A DNA stretch of 64,000 nt from Sabulibacter ruber (GCF_017355955.1 NZ_JAFFID010000001.1:1-64000); one strand, 5' to 3'. Counted from the stretch's first letter, positions 29,619 to 41,484 are shown. Translations and numbers: made by a program. Notes: generated from the letters alone by a model not told the origin.

Positions 29619-29636
29619 ATAGTAATTTGCCTCAAA

Positions 29637-31328
29637 TCATCGGGTTACCATCATGTGCTTGGAGGCGGCCATTTTGCCGTTGACAGTCAAAGTATAGATA
29701 TAATTGCCGGGCTGCAAGTCACTGGCATTCATCTGTACATTTCCCGTAGCCGGGGCAGAGACCGTTTTGACCAGTTTTCCGGAAGTTGCCTCATAAACGT
29801 GGATCTGGGCCTGAGCCCCGGCGGGTATCTTGTACCGGAACGTGGTGCTCTGATCTACCGGGTTTGGTTGGTTCTGTTCCAAGGAGATTCCGCTGGAGCC
29901 CGTACCGGGTAGCCCATCGCACTTACTGCCTAATTGGGCCTCCAACTGGGCAATCCTTCCGGAAAGGGAAGCGATGGTCTGTTGCTGTTCCTGCATGGCT
30001 TGCTGCTGTTCCTGCATCACTTGCTGTTGCTCCTGCATCGCCTTGATGAGAAGGGGAATGAACTGGCTGTAGTTAACTCCCTTCACCCGTACGGTCTCTT
30101 TTTTGATTTCCTTCAGGTCTGACCTTTGTGAGATTTTCCCTTTAGGAGTGCCGTTGGTAGTCTCACCAGGGTTCTTCAAAACCAAGGGAGCTTCCTTGAC
30201 CAGGTTAGGCAGGACTTTTTCCACCTCCTGAGCTACCAGCCCATAATGGCTTCCGTTTGGCAGGCCCAACCGGGCGTTTTGGTTTTCCTGGCTGAACTCG
30301 TACTGCACAGGTTTCAGTTGGTTTAAAATTTCCATGGCCGCGCCCACCTCCTGCACATTCTTCCTGAGGGAATTATCACCTACTTCAAAGCTTCCGGAAA
30401 TGAAGACATCTCCTTGAAATACAGCCGCATAATCATTGAACACTGAGGAGGCGTAAAGACCTATTCCGTAATTGGAAGTGAAATATCCGGCAAATCCTGC
30501 TTCGCTTTCTCCCTTAACGCCACTCCCAGAGGAACTGTACCCGTGCACACCAATATTATCACCGGTGCTGTAAACGCCCGTATTCAAGGCACTGCTTCTG
30601 ATGCCAAAAACCTCACTTTCCGCTTCAATCCCAATAAACCCACCAGTGGCATAGACTCCGGTTCCAAGAGGGTACCCGCCAAGGGCGTAAAGGCCATACC
30701 CGTACGCATCCGTGGCCCAGGCCCTGACTCCAATGTTTTTGCTCTGGGCATCAAGCCCAATACTGTCCCCGTAACTGTGGATGCCAATTCCATTAGGGCC
30801 GGCGTGGCTAGTCAGCCCGGTTCCTCGTTGGTTCGTTGCCTCTGCAACAATGCCCAATTGGCTTCCCGCGGCGCGGATCCCGATGCTGGGGGAGGAACCT
30901 CCAACGGCCGAGACATACAGTTTATAATTCAGGTCTGGCGGCGCTGCGCCAATGCCTACGCTTCCATTGACCATTAAGCCGTTTGGGGGCGGAGTGGCAT
31001 CGAAACCAACGCTCAGCCCTCCGTTGCGGTGCGACAGCAGCTTGGTGGCATTATTGAGGGTAACCCGCAGCGGATCTACCGTTGTGCCACTATTGATCTG
31101 CAACTTAGAAAGGGGTGAGGTGGTGCCAATCCCAACTAAACCGTTGGCCATAATCCGCATTCTTTCGGCGTTGTTGGTGAAGAGCCGGAGGTTTACGCCA
31201 TTGGTGGTGCCCAACTTGGCAGAGCCAGCGTTGCTGTTCCCCGCCAGGCTCCAGTAGGGTGCTGTGTTCTGGGCGATGGCAACCGTAAGGGTGAGCAGCG
31301 CCAGAAAAGTAAGTAGAATCTTTTTCAT
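29637..31328 (-). CDS. Surface protein with S74 (endosialidase chaperone) domain and T9SS sorting domain, copy 1
   Basis: A 563-residue exported protein with signal peptide (AIAQ). An N-terminal module (APYWSLAGNSNAGSAKLGTTNG, LRLFTNNAERMRI, GIGTTSP) leads to a Gly-rich repetitive stalk. The S74-like domain follows (SLRKNVQEV, LKPVQYEF, GLVAQEVEKVLPNLV), then a Gln-rich coiled coil with repeated VMQEQQQ units and a type IX sorting domain (LEQNQPNPVDQSTTFRYKIP to MMVTR). S74 domains help fibres trimerise and may self-cleave. Here the residue before the Asp at the cleavage-like site is Gly, while copies 2 and 3 have Ser. An adhesin-like role is inference. Confidence 0.85.
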   Translation of the reverse strand: MKKILLTFLALLTLTVAIAQNTAPYWSLAGNSNAGSAKLGTTNGVNLRLFTNNAERMRIMANGLVGIGTTSPLSKLQINSGTTVDPLRVTLNNATKLLSHRNGGLSVGFDATPPPNGLMVNGSVGIGAAPPDLNYKLYVSAVGGSSPSIGIRAAGSQLGIVAEATNQRGTGLTSHAGPNGIGIHSYGDSIGLDAQSKNIGVRAWATDAYGYGLYALGGYPLGTGVYATGGFIGIEAESEVFGIRSSALNTGVYSTGDNIGVHGYSSSGSGVKGESEAGFAGYFTSNYGIGLYASSVFNDYAAVFQGDVFISGSFEVGDNSLRKNVQEVGAAMEILNQLKPVQYEFSQENQNARLGLPNGSHYGLVAQEVEKVLPNLVKEAPLVLKNPGETTNGTPKGKISQRSDLKEIKKETVRVKGVNYSQFIPLLIKAMQEQQQVMQEQQQAMQEQQQTIASLSGRIAQLEAQLGSKCDGLPGTGSSGISLEQNQPNPVDQSTTFRYKIPAGAQAQIHVYEATSGKLVKTVSAPATGNVQMNASDLQPGNYIYTLTVNGKMAASKHMMVTR

Positions 31329-31631
31329 GGTTTGGGGTAGGTTTGAAGAAATAGGGCTGAAAACCGAAAGCAGGAAAGACCGGGCAGAAGCCGGGCTTTG
31401 CGGGGGAATGGAGGAGGAAGGAACAGGAGTTCACCTGTCCAGTTCAAAATCACAGAGCAGAGATGAGTAGCAAATTCCTGAAAGGAAAGCTGCTTTGAAG
31501 AGCGGTAGCAGATTCCTTTTACCTGCAGGAGTAACGTGTTCTTAGATTGTAGTAGGAGATTCTGTTTGGGCTTAAGTGCAAAAAGAGAAGCCTGTTCTTT
31601 TAAGAACAGGCTTCATAAAAAGATGAGAAAT
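31329..31631. other. Spacer between S74 copies 1 and 2
   Basis: This 303-base gap has no credible gene. It holds the terminator hairpin at 31588-31622 and presumably the promoter of copy 1. Confidence 0.5.
31588..31622 (-). terminator. Terminator of second S74 gene
   Basis: GAAGCCTGTTCTT and AAGAACAGGCTTC form a 13-bp stem, much like the hairpins after copies 1 and 3. Confidence 0.8.
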
Positions 31632-33161
31632 CTACCTTGCTACCACCATGTGTTTGGAGGCGGCTACTTTCCCGTTTACAGTCAAAGTATAAATGTAATT
31701 ACCCGCCGGTAAGTCATTGGCGTTCATCTCCGCTTTACCGCTGGCGGGTGCCGAAATGGTTTTGAGCAACCTGCCGGATACGGAGTCATACACTTGAATC
31801 TGGGCCTGGGCTCCTGCCGGAATCTTGTACCAGAAAGTGGTGGCATCGGTCACCGGGTTGGGCTGGTTTTGTTCCAGAATAATCCCCATTGAACCGGTGC
31901 CGGGTGCACCGCTTTCGTTTTTATGCAAAGCAGCTTCCAGCTGGGCTACTTTCTCAGTCAAAGAAGTAATGGTTTCTTGTTGTTCCTGTACTGCTTTGAT
32001 AAGCAAAGGCACCAGCTCCACGTAATTGACCGATTTCACGTTGATAGACTCCCTTTTCTCCTCTTTCAGAGCAGTAGCAGGCGAGAGTTCGCCAGCCCGC
32101 TGGGGCTTTCTCCGGTTATCAGGACTGGGGGGCAGCGTAAGTTCAGATTCTTTGACCAGATCGGGCAGCACCTTCTCCACGTCCTGGGCAACCAACCCGA
32201 AGTGATTTCCCTTGGGTAGAGAGAGTTTGCCGTATTGGGCATCGGTGCGGTACTGGTATTGGATAGGTTTTAACTGGTGTAAGATGCTCATGGCATCCCC
32301 AAACTCGCGGACGTTCTTCTTCATGTTTTTATCGCTTGCCTGGAAGGTGCCGGAACTGAAAATTCCCCCGTTGAATACGCCGGCAAAAAAGCCGTTAATG
32401 GTGGAAGCTACAATTCCCGGGCTGTTCACAGAAAAGAAATCGCCCCCTGGTCCATAGTCACTGTCACCTCTTACCGCAATTCCGAAGGGGCTAAACCCAA
32501 ACAGCCCTTGGTATTCTCCAAAGCCAAATACCCCGGTTTCTATAGAACTAGCGTAGAGGCCATACCAATCGCCATCGGTCTCAATACCGGTGAAGCCCCC
32601 ATAGCTGAGAATCCCCTTCCCCGATAATCCGCCTTGGGTAACTATTCCATACCCGTACTGCCCGGTGGCATCTGCGCGTAAGCCAAAGTCCAGGCCGGCG
32701 GTAGAGATGCCCCCGGTAAAGGGTTCTTGAGAAGTGTTGACCACATCCAGTTTGAAACTGAGATTTGGTGTGGGAGTCCCGATTCCAGCATTCCCGTTCA
32801 CCAATAAGCCATTAGCAGGCGGTATGGCCTGAAAACCAACACTTGCCCCACCTTCTTTGTGTACCAGAAACTTAGGGGAGTTATTGACCAGTACCTTAAG
32901 GGGATCAACGGTAGTACCACTATTGATAACCAGTTTTGCATCCGGAGAGGTGGACCCAATCCCGATCAAGCCACCCGCGGTAATCCGCATGCGTTCTGCG
33001 TTGTTGGTGAAAAGCCGGAGGTGGACTCCGTTGGTAGTGCCAAGTTTGGCCGGGCCAGCGTTGCTGTTACCCGCCAGGCTCCAATAGGGAGCATTGTTTT
33101 GCGCCTTTGTATTGCAGACCATAATTAATACCAGGAGCAAGGGGAGTAAAGTCTTTTTCAT
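31632..33161 (-). CDS. S74/T9SS surface protein, copy 2
   Basis: The 509-residue protein starts at ATG 33161 (MKKTLLPLLL, signal peptide). It has the same order of parts as copy 1: APYWSLAGNSNAGPAKLG, GIGSTSP, Gly-rich stalk, S74-like domain (ASDKNMKKNVREF, GLVAQDVEKVLPDLV), short coiled coil (QEQQETITSLTEKVAQLEAAL) and sorting domain (LEQNQPNPVTDATTFWYKIP to MVVAR). The stalk differs most between copies, as expected if that part meets the environment. Ser-Asp at the start of the S74 domain matches the autoprocessing site of phage fibres; cleavage here is not shown. Confidence 0.85.
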   Translation of the reverse strand: MKKTLLPLLLVLIMVCNTKAQNNAPYWSLAGNSNAGPAKLGTTNGVHLRLFTNNAERMRITAGGLIGIGSTSPDAKLVINSGTTVDPLKVLVNNSPKFLVHKEGGASVGFQAIPPANGLLVNGNAGIGTPTPNLSFKLDVVNTSQEPFTGGISTAGLDFGLRADATGQYGYGIVTQGGLSGKGILSYGGFTGIETDGDWYGLYASSIETGVFGFGEYQGLFGFSPFGIAVRGDSDYGPGGDFFSVNSPGIVASTINGFFAGVFNGGIFSSGTFQASDKNMKKNVREFGDAMSILHQLKPIQYQYRTDAQYGKLSLPKGNHFGLVAQDVEKVLPDLVKESELTLPPSPDNRRKPQRAGELSPATALKEEKRESINVKSVNYVELVPLLIKAVQEQQETITSLTEKVAQLEAALHKNESGAPGTGSMGIILEQNQPNPVTDATTFWYKIPAGAQAQIQVYDSVSGRLLKTISAPASGKAEMNANDLPAGNYIYTLTVNGKVAASKHMVVAR

Positions 33162-33376
33162 GATTTTGTTTTGATGATGAACTAAATAGATCAGTAAGTA
33201 GGATTTCAGAAAAGCCATTCAGGAGATGTGTTTCCCTGTTTGGCTTACAAGGGGAGTGGAAGGGTAAAAGAAGAAGTTGGTATCTGTTTCAAACCTGTTT
33301 TTAGAACTCTGACAAAAAAGAAGATAGCCCTTCTTTGAAGGATGAGAATGGATGTGGCCTAAGTCTTTGTAATAAA

Positions 33377-33414
33377 CAGAAAGGACTGTTCCTGATGAGA
33401 ACAGCCCTTTCTGC
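33377..33414 (-). terminator. Terminator of third S74 gene
   Basis: AGAAAGGACTGTTC and GAACAGCCCTTTCT arms, 17 bases beyond the stop of copy 3. Confidence 0.8.
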
Positions 33415-33430
33415 TTGATCAATCATAAGA

Positions 33431-34954
33431 TCACCTTGCTACCACCATGTGTTTAGAGGTAGCCACTTTTCCGTTTACCACTAAGCTGTAGATGTACTTG
33501 CCTGTTGGTAAATCATTGGCGTTCATATCTACGCTGCCATGCGCCGGGGCGGGAATGGTTTTCAGCAATCTTCCGGAAATGGAGTCATAAACCCTTATCT
33601 GGGCCTGGGCACCCCCCGGAATTCTGTATTTGATGGTGGTGGCCTGGTTTACCGGATTGGGTTGGTTCTGCTCCAGTGAAATTCCTTTCGCGCTGGAATC
33701 CAGCGAGCCACTGGCAGAGGTGCCCAAAGCCCTTTCCAATTGAGCTACCTTTTCGGTGAGGGAGGTAATGGTTTCCTGTTGGTCCTGCATGATTTGCTGC
33801 TGTTCCTGTACGGCTTTGATGAGCAGGGGAACCATCTCCACATAATTGACAGCCTTCACGTTGATGCTTTCTCTCGTGGTCTCTTTCTGGTCTGTTTGCC
33901 GGAGTAGTTTGCCTTCGGGAGAAATCCTTTTTTGTAGGTCGGTGCCGCTGCTCAGGACTAAGGAAGATTCCTTTACCAGATCAGGCAAAACCTTTTCTAC
34001 GTCCTGCGCCACTAACCCAAAATGATTCCCTTTGGGCAGGGAGAGTTTCGCAAACTGATTATCGTCGCGGTGTTGGTAAGTGACAGGCTTGAGTTGGCCC
34101 AGAATACGTAAGGCATCGCCCAGTTCCTGCACATTCTTTTTCAGGCTTTTATCACTAGCCTGAAAGGAACCGGAATAATAGATGTCGCCAACAAACACTG
34201 CGGCGTAGGTGTCTGCATTTGTTGTAGCATACAGCCCCACATCTGTCTCTGATTCAAAGTAACCACCAAATAGATCCATGCTACGTCCCTCCACTCCCGG
34301 GCCATTGATACTGTGGCCAGTAACGCCGTACTGAGCTCCAAAGCCACCCACACCTACATTGCCAGATTGCCCTAACACGCCATAGGCATTCATGTCAAAT
34401 CCGGCAAAGCCCTCTATCCCAGTATATTCGCCGTACCCAGATATTCCGGTACCAAGTGGGTGCATAGCTTCAGCTTCTAAGCCAATTACTCCGCCAACGG
34501 TGTAAATGCCCGCTCCTTCAAGCGAGTCATTCACCACCTGCAGCTTTACATCAGGATCAAACGAGGTAGATCCTATGCTTACGTTTCCATTGACCAGTAA
34601 GCCATTGCTGGGTGGGGCAAGGTCCAGCCCTACACTAAGCCCTCCGTTTCTGTTGAAGAGAAATTTGGTGGAGTTGTTCACCGATACCCGAAAAGGATCC
34701 TGGCTGGCCCCGCTGTTGACCTGAAGCCGGGCTGCTGGGTTGGTAGTGCCAATACCCACCAAGCCCTGAGCGGTAATTCTCATTCTCTCCTGGTTGTTGG
34801 TGAAAAGCCGAAGATGAACGCCATTGGTGGTGCCTAGTTTGGCGGTGCCTGCGTTGCTGTTGCCCGCCAGGCTCCAGTAAGGAGCGCTGTTCTGGGCTCT
34901 TAAATGCAAGCCAATTGACAAAAGAATCAGGGTAGATAGTACAAACTTCTTCAT
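33431..34954 (-). CDS. S74/T9SS surface protein, copy 3
   Basis: The 507-residue protein starts at ATG 34954 (MKKFVLST, signal peptide LRAQ). Modules are as in copies 1 and 2: APYWSLAGNSNAGTAKLG, GIGTTNPAARLQVNSG, a Gly-rich stalk with repeated VGV/YGV turns, S74-like domain (ASDKSLKKNVQEL, GNHFGLVAQDVEKVLPDLV), coiled coil, and sorting domain ending MVVAR. The three genes are tandem, same strand, each with its own terminator, and clearly arose by duplication. As the most upstream copy it has the longest leader region (34955-35379). Confidence 0.85.
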   Translation of the reverse strand: MKKFVLSTLILLSIGLHLRAQNSAPYWSLAGNSNAGTAKLGTTNGVHLRLFTNNQERMRITAQGLVGIGTTNPAARLQVNSGASQDPFRVSVNNSTKFLFNRNGGLSVGLDLAPPSNGLLVNGNVSIGSTSFDPDVKLQVVNDSLEGAGIYTVGGVIGLEAEAMHPLGTGISGYGEYTGIEGFAGFDMNAYGVLGQSGNVGVGGFGAQYGVTGHSINGPGVEGRSMDLFGGYFESETDVGLYATTNADTYAAVFVGDIYYSGSFQASDKSLKKNVQELGDALRILGQLKPVTYQHRDDNQFAKLSLPKGNHFGLVAQDVEKVLPDLVKESSLVLSSGTDLQKRISPEGKLLRQTDQKETTRESINVKAVNYVEMVPLLIKAVQEQQQIMQDQQETITSLTEKVAQLERALGTSASGSLDSSAKGISLEQNQPNPVNQATTIKYRIPGGAQAQIRVYDSISGRLLKTIPAPAHGSVDMNANDLPTGKYIYSLVVNGKVATSKHMVVAR

Positions 34955-35379
34955 GGTTCTGATTGGTTTGATACAAAGCTGTAGAAGAGTCAAAGGCAGG
35001 AAAGCTTCCTGGTAGTGATTGTCTGAAGCTTTACAGGTGGCAGGGAAGGACCTTTATGTGATACTCTAATTCTGAACCAATCTGGGGTAATTCTAAGGAA
35101 GTAGTGTTTCTTGAGTTTAATCTACCGTTAAGGAGGAGGGGAGGTCTAATTTAATTTTCTATATAATTGGGTATACCTGCTAAGGTGGGTTATAGCATTT
35201 GCCTTAGCTAAAATAAAAGAAGCTGATTTCTAAATCAATACTTTATTGTAAGTATTGGCTTTGCCCGGATAAAATTTAACGATGAGAGGAGCTCTGCTGT
35301 CTTTTTCCCTGAACCCGAACTAAAACAAAAAAGCCCGAAGGAGTCACCTTCGGGCTTTCTGATTTCTGTAGAATATGTT
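34955..35379. other. Spacer between S74 copy 3 and glucokinase gene
   Basis: These 425 bases contain no credible gene. A terminator for the glucokinase gene is at 35331-35358. The AT-rich part near 35140-35240 probably holds the promoter of S74 copy 3. Confidence 0.5.
35331..35358 (-). terminator. Terminator of ROK kinase gene
   Basis: AGCCCGAAGG and CCTTCGGGCT form a 10-bp stem with an AGTCA loop. Confidence 0.85.
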
Positions 35380-36357
35380 TTATGCTACGGGCACACGCTC
35401 CAATTCTTTCCAGGCAAGGGCGGCAGCGCCCATTACAGCGGTATTGCTCAAGCCCAGGCCAGAAGGCAATATCTTTACTTTGCCTTTGAAGATGCTCAGC
35501 AGGTTTTTCTCCATGTGGTAACGAACCGGATCAAACAGGAACTCCTCGGCGCGGGTCAAGCCCCCGAACAGGAAGATAGCCTCTGGGCTCAGGTGGGCTA
35601 CCGTATCGGCAAGTTTCATGCCCAGTACTTTACCGGTGTACTCAAAGCAATCAATCGCGATTTTGTCACCGCGTTTGGCAGCCTGGGTAATCATCTCGGC
35701 GTTCAGGTCATTGAAGCTTACGTTGCGCAGCTCGCTATAATCGGTGTAGTCAGCTAAGAACTTGTACACGGTACGCTTGATACCGGTGGCAGAAACGTAG
35801 GTCTCAAGGCAACCTCTGCGACCGCAACCGCACACGCGGCCGCTGCCCTTCACGTTTACCAGGGTGTGGCCCAACTCACCGGCGTTGCCATCATGGCCGT
35901 ACACCAGCTCGCCGTTCACCACAATACCGCTACCAAGTCCGGTGCCCAACGTTACCACTACAAAGTTCTTCATGTTTTTGGCACCACCGTAGATCATCTC
36001 GCCAATGGCCGCAGCGTTGGCGTCGTTGGTCAGGTACACCGGAAGTTTGAAGTAAGAGTGAAGCAACTCTACCAACGGCACAGAACCGTGCCATTTGAGG
36101 TTGGGAGCATTCTCAATGGTACCGGTGTAGAAGTTACCGTTAGGTGCGCCTACGCCTACGCCAATAACATTTGCCTCGTCTTCAATCTTTTTGAACTTGT
36201 TTTGCACCTCGCTGTAGAGGATGCGCAGAAAATCATGTACGGTTTCCCCTTCGGTAGTAGGAAGCTCGCCTTGGGTTAAGATGATGCCATCACGGTCAAT
36301 GAACCCAAATTTGGTGTTCGTACCACCGATGTCAATGCCTAAAATTACGTCCTTCAT
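35380..36357 (-). CDS. ROK-family glucokinase
   Basis: This 325-residue protein has the N-terminal phosphate loop GIDIGGTNTKFG, the catalytic Asp in YLTNDANAAAIGE, and the ROK zinc motif GHTLVNVKGSGRVCGCGRRGCLE (CGCGxRGCLE). A second nucleotide segment is LGTGLGSGIVVNG. ROK glucokinases phosphorylate glucose with ATP. The glucose freed by GH97, GH13 and GH65 enzymes in the starch locus would be a natural substrate, but the gene is 8 kb away with no operator copy, so co-regulation is not indicated. Confidence 0.9.
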   Translation of the reverse strand: MKDVILGIDIGGTNTKFGFIDRDGIILTQGELPTTEGETVHDFLRILYSEVQNKFKKIEDEANVIGVGVGAPNGNFYTGTIENAPNLKWHGSVPLVELLHSYFKLPVYLTNDANAAAIGEMIYGGAKNMKNFVVVTLGTGLGSGIVVNGELVYGHDGNAGELGHTLVNVKGSGRVCGCGRRGCLETYVSATGIKRTVYKFLADYTDYSELRNVSFNDLNAEMITQAAKRGDKIAIDCFEYTGKVLGMKLADTVAHLSPEAIFLFGGLTRAEEFLFDPVRYHMEKNLLSIFKGKVKILPSGLGLSNTAVMGAAALAWKELERVPVA

Positions 36358-36630
36358 GAGAGTTTGTAGAGATTGGTGCGGGTTAAGGCACGAGGTACAA
36401 AAGGTAAGTCGTGCGGTTTATTCCTTTCGAGTCGGAAACTTAAGAAGAAACCTGCATTTTGCCAAATAATCAGTACTTCTAACCGTTATAAACAATTCTC
36501 TGAGCCCTAAAATGGACCTTTTTTCCGTATAAGCCGAAAAAATACGCTGCTTGCCTAAAAAACTCAGATTTAGACATTCTTTCAAAATGGGGCTGAAAAA
36601 CAGGCTGCGGCTGATGTGTTTTGAAGCTGC

Positions 36631-36669
36631 GTTTTATGGCCATTTTCTGAAAACCAGGTTAGAAACAGA
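36631..36669. repeat. Intergenic palindrome (host family)
   Basis: GTTTTATGGCCATTTTC and AAAACCAGGTTAGAAAC arms match the family consensus. Confidence 0.55.
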
Positions 36670-36754
36670 ACCCATACTTATATAGATAGATTTTCCCAAC
36701 CCAAATTCCCATTGGGTAATCATCCGTCTTTTAGAAACTCCTTTCCACTCCATC

Positions 36755-36905
36755 TTTAAGGTAGCCTTAAACCCAAGTCAATACATTCGTTGCAAAGAAG
36801 GGAGGTCTGGGTTTACAGGCAACCTGAGAAATGTAGGCGATAAACGGACGCATCACTTAAAGAACGAGTCCGTTTTAAGGCAACTGCTCAGGCTACAGGT
36901 TGGTT
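36755..36905. ncRNA. Candidate structured RNA (unidentified)
   Basis: GCCT-TAAACCCA (36764-36775) pairs with TGGGTTTA-c-AGGC (36808-36820). CCTGAG (36823-36828) pairs with CTCAGG (36887-36892) and encloses a perfect 8-bp hairpin AAACGGAC/GTCCGTTT (36842-36875). It matches no RNA family I can name, and the strand is unclear because stems are symmetric. Chance pairing is possible. Confidence 0.25.
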
Positions 36906-37189
36906 AACTTCAAACAAGAGAGTACAAGACCTTTAGTCATTCTGTACAATCGTTTGTTTCCTGTACCATTTCTAGATGGTTTTGCTATGGAGTAATACAA
37001 ACCTGCCTGAAAATCTTGTCTATAGCCTCCTTTCAGGAGAAAAGGGTGGAAACAAAGGGTTAGCCGGGTGGAAGCTTTATGGGCGTTGCGGAGGGCTCAG
37101 AATAAAGTGTTAAGTAGCTGGGTGCTTTCTGGAATAAAAAATTTGTTAACCGCTATATTTAATGGGTAAAAACTGGCAAAGCCCGATAA

Positions 37190-39187
<1,998 letters not shown>

Positions 39188-39207
39188 TACGTATAAAGCC
39201 TAACGAA

Positions 39208-39234
39208 GAAAAGCCTGCTTGTAGCAGGCTTTTC
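39208..39234 (+). terminator. gyrB terminator
   Basis: AAAAGCCTGCT and AGCAGGCTTTT arms with a four-base loop. Confidence 0.85.
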
Positions 39235-39314
39235 TATTGCGCTTGGGCATAAAAAGCTATTACTTTAGCAAAAGAAGAGACTGCATCAGATAAAGGAGAA
39301 GTTGACCCACTGCT

Positions 39315-41417
39315 ATGAATTCAATCAAGGCCTCGGAGCAAATCCGGAGAAGTAACTATATCAGTCGTGACCTTAGCTGGTTACGTTTTAATTACCGGGT
39401 GCTGGATTTAGCCCGCAAACCCGATACGTCTCTTTTTGACCGATTGAAATTCCTGGCCATTACCGCCTCTAACCTGGATGAGTTCTTCATGATCAGGGTG
39501 GGCAGCTTGTACAACTACATAGACTACGGCAAGGAGCGCATAGACTATTCTGGCCTGCGGGAGCTGCCGTTCCGGAAAAAGCTGATGGACCTGGCCCACC
39601 GGTTTGTGGGCGATCAGTGCCAGACCTATGAGGAAATCAGGCCCGAGTTTGAGAAGCACGGCTTCAACATCTGCAAGGTAGAGGACCTCACCGAAGGCGA
39701 ACAGCACAAAGCGGCCTCGTACTTCAAAAACACGGTGTTCCCGCTGCTTACGCCCATGGTGTATGACAGCTACCACGGGTTCCCGCTCATGATGAACCAG
39801 TTGCTCATCTTTGGGGTGGTAACGCGTACCTCAGAGGAAGCCAAGCCGCAGAACCGCATCACGTTTGTGCAGATCCCGGGGAATCTGACCCGCTTTTTCG
39901 AAATCTCGCGCAAAAACAAAATCATCTTTGTGCCCATTGAGGAGATTATCCGCTGGAACATCCACAAGCTGTTCCGCAACGTGGAGATTGAATCAGTGAA
40001 CCTGTTCCGCATCACCCGTAACGGTGATTTCACGCTGGAAGAAAGCGATGACATGGACCAGGACTTTGTGCATGAGGTGAAGCAGAAGCTCAAAAACCGG
40101 AAGAAGGGCCGGGTGGTGCGGCTGGAGGTGGAGCATGCTCCGTCTCAGTACATGATGAAACTCCTGAAAGAGCGCTGGAACATAGATAACGGCAACGTGT
40201 TTTCCATTGACCGGTTGCTGGACCTGAAATCGCTCTGGCAGATCATCAAACACCCGCACTTTGCCAATAAAATCCAGCGGCCGCCGGCTCCCGTTCCATC
40301 ACCCACGCTTCCGCCCGGGGCCATGGACAACATCTTTGAGTACCTCAAGGAGCATGATGTGCTGTTGCACCACCCGTACAACAGCATTGAACCCATTGTG
40401 ACCCTGTTAGAGAAAGCCGCCGAGGACCCATATGTGCTGGGGATCAAGCAAACCATTTACCGCCTGGCCGAGAATTCACGCGTGACTGCCGCCTTGCTCA
40501 AAGCCGCCGAGAACGGGAAACACGTTTCGGCGCTGTTTGAGGTGAAAGCCCGCTTTGATGAGGAACGGAACATTAAGGAAGGGGAGAAGCTGGAGCAGGC
40601 GGGTTGCTTTGTGATCTACGGAATCAGCAAGTACAAAACCCACACCAAGATGATGATGATCATCCGGAAGGAGGGGGAAAAAGTGACCCGGTACGTGCAC
40701 ATTGGCAGCGGAAACTACAACGAGCAGACCAGCCGCATGTACACCGACATCAGCCTGCTGACCACCGACGAAGTCTACGCCCATGACGTGTCTGAGTTCT
40801 TCAACGTAATTACGGGTCATTCTTACCCCGAGAATTATGAATACCTGATCACGGCTCCCAAAGACATGCGGCAGCAGTTGATTGAACTAATCAGGCAGGA
40901 AAAGGTTAACGCGGAGAACGGCTTGCCCTCGGGCATCGTGATCAAGATCAATTCCCTGGAAGATAAAGAGGTGATTGACGAGTTCTATGCCGCCTCCCAG
41001 GCCGGGGTGCAGATCAGATTGATTGTGCGCGGCATCTGTTGCCTGAGACCAGGACGTGAGGGCTTGAGCGAGAACATTCAGGTAAGCTCTATTGTGGGCG
41101 AGTACCTGGAGCACGCGCGTTTGTTCTATTTCCACAACAACGGCAACCCGCTGGTGCTGGGCGGCAGCGCCGATATTATGGTGCGCAGTTTTGAGCGCCG
41201 TATTGAGGCCCTGTTCTACATTGTACACGAGGACCTGAAGCGCCAGACCATCAACATCCTGCGCTTCAACCTCATGGACAACCAGAACTCCTACATCATG
41301 CGCGAAGACGGCTCTTACATCAAGCGCCAGCCCGCTGAAGGGGAGGAGATCTTCAACATGCACCGTGAGTTCTATAATCTTGGTTCAGAGATTACGCAGG
41401 AGGTTTGCCTGTTCTAG
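39315..41417 (+). CDS. ppk1: Polyphosphate kinase 1
   Basis: A 700-residue PPK1. The N-terminal domain shows YISRDLSWLRFNYRVL and FLAITASNLDEFFMIR. The phospholipase-D-like core contains LFEVKARFDEERNI and the phosphorylated catalytic His, about H443, in KYKTHTKM. It is followed by VHIGSGNYNEQTSRMYTD and the C-terminal RLIVRGICCLRPG. It makes polyphosphate from ATP reversibly. The gene faces a Ppx/GppA gene tail to tail, a common pairing for polyphosphate turnover. Confidence 0.97.
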   Translation: MNSIKASEQIRRSNYISRDLSWLRFNYRVLDLARKPDTSLFDRLKFLAITASNLDEFFMIRVGSLYNYIDYGKERIDYSGLRELPFRKKLMDLAHRFVGDQCQTYEEIRPEFEKHGFNICKVEDLTEGEQHKAASYFKNTVFPLLTPMVYDSYHGFPLMMNQLLIFGVVTRTSEEAKPQNRITFVQIPGNLTRFFEISRKNKIIFVPIEEIIRWNIHKLFRNVEIESVNLFRITRNGDFTLEESDDMDQDFVHEVKQKLKNRKKGRVVRLEVEHAPSQYMMKLLKERWNIDNGNVFSIDRLLDLKSLWQIIKHPHFANKIQRPPAPVPSPTLPPGAMDNIFEYLKEHDVLLHHPYNSIEPIVTLLEKAAEDPYVLGIKQTIYRLAENSRVTAALLKAAENGKHVSALFEVKARFDEERNIKEGEKLEQAGCFVIYGISKYKTHTKMMMIIRKEGEKVTRYVHIGSGNYNEQTSRMYTDISLLTTDEVYAHDVSEFFNVITGHSYPENYEYLITAPKDMRQQLIELIRQEKVNAENGLPSGIVIKINSLEDKEVIDEFYAASQAGVQIRLIVRGICCLRPGREGLSENIQVSSIVGEYLEHARLFYFHNNGNPLVLGGSADIMVRSFERRIEALFYIVHEDLKRQTINILRFNLMDNQNSYIMREDGSYIKRQPAEGEEIFNMHREFYNLGSEITQEVCLF

Positions 41418-41438
41418 GCAGTTCCATATAGATAGACT

Positions 41439-41484
41439 CAAAACAGAAGAGGCGGCTGATGATCAGCCGCCTCTTCTGTTTTGA
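41439..41484. terminator. Perfect bidirectional terminator between ppk1 and ppx
   Basis: Two 23-base arms (41439-41461 and 41462/3-41484, core AGAGGCGGCTGAT) are exact reverse complements with almost no loop, flanked by T and A runs. Confidence 0.9.

Noticed and set aside
29637..34954. Prophage tail fibre genes
   Set aside because: S74 domains suggested phage, but signal peptides, T9SS sorting domains and lack of any other phage gene indicate cellular surface proteins.
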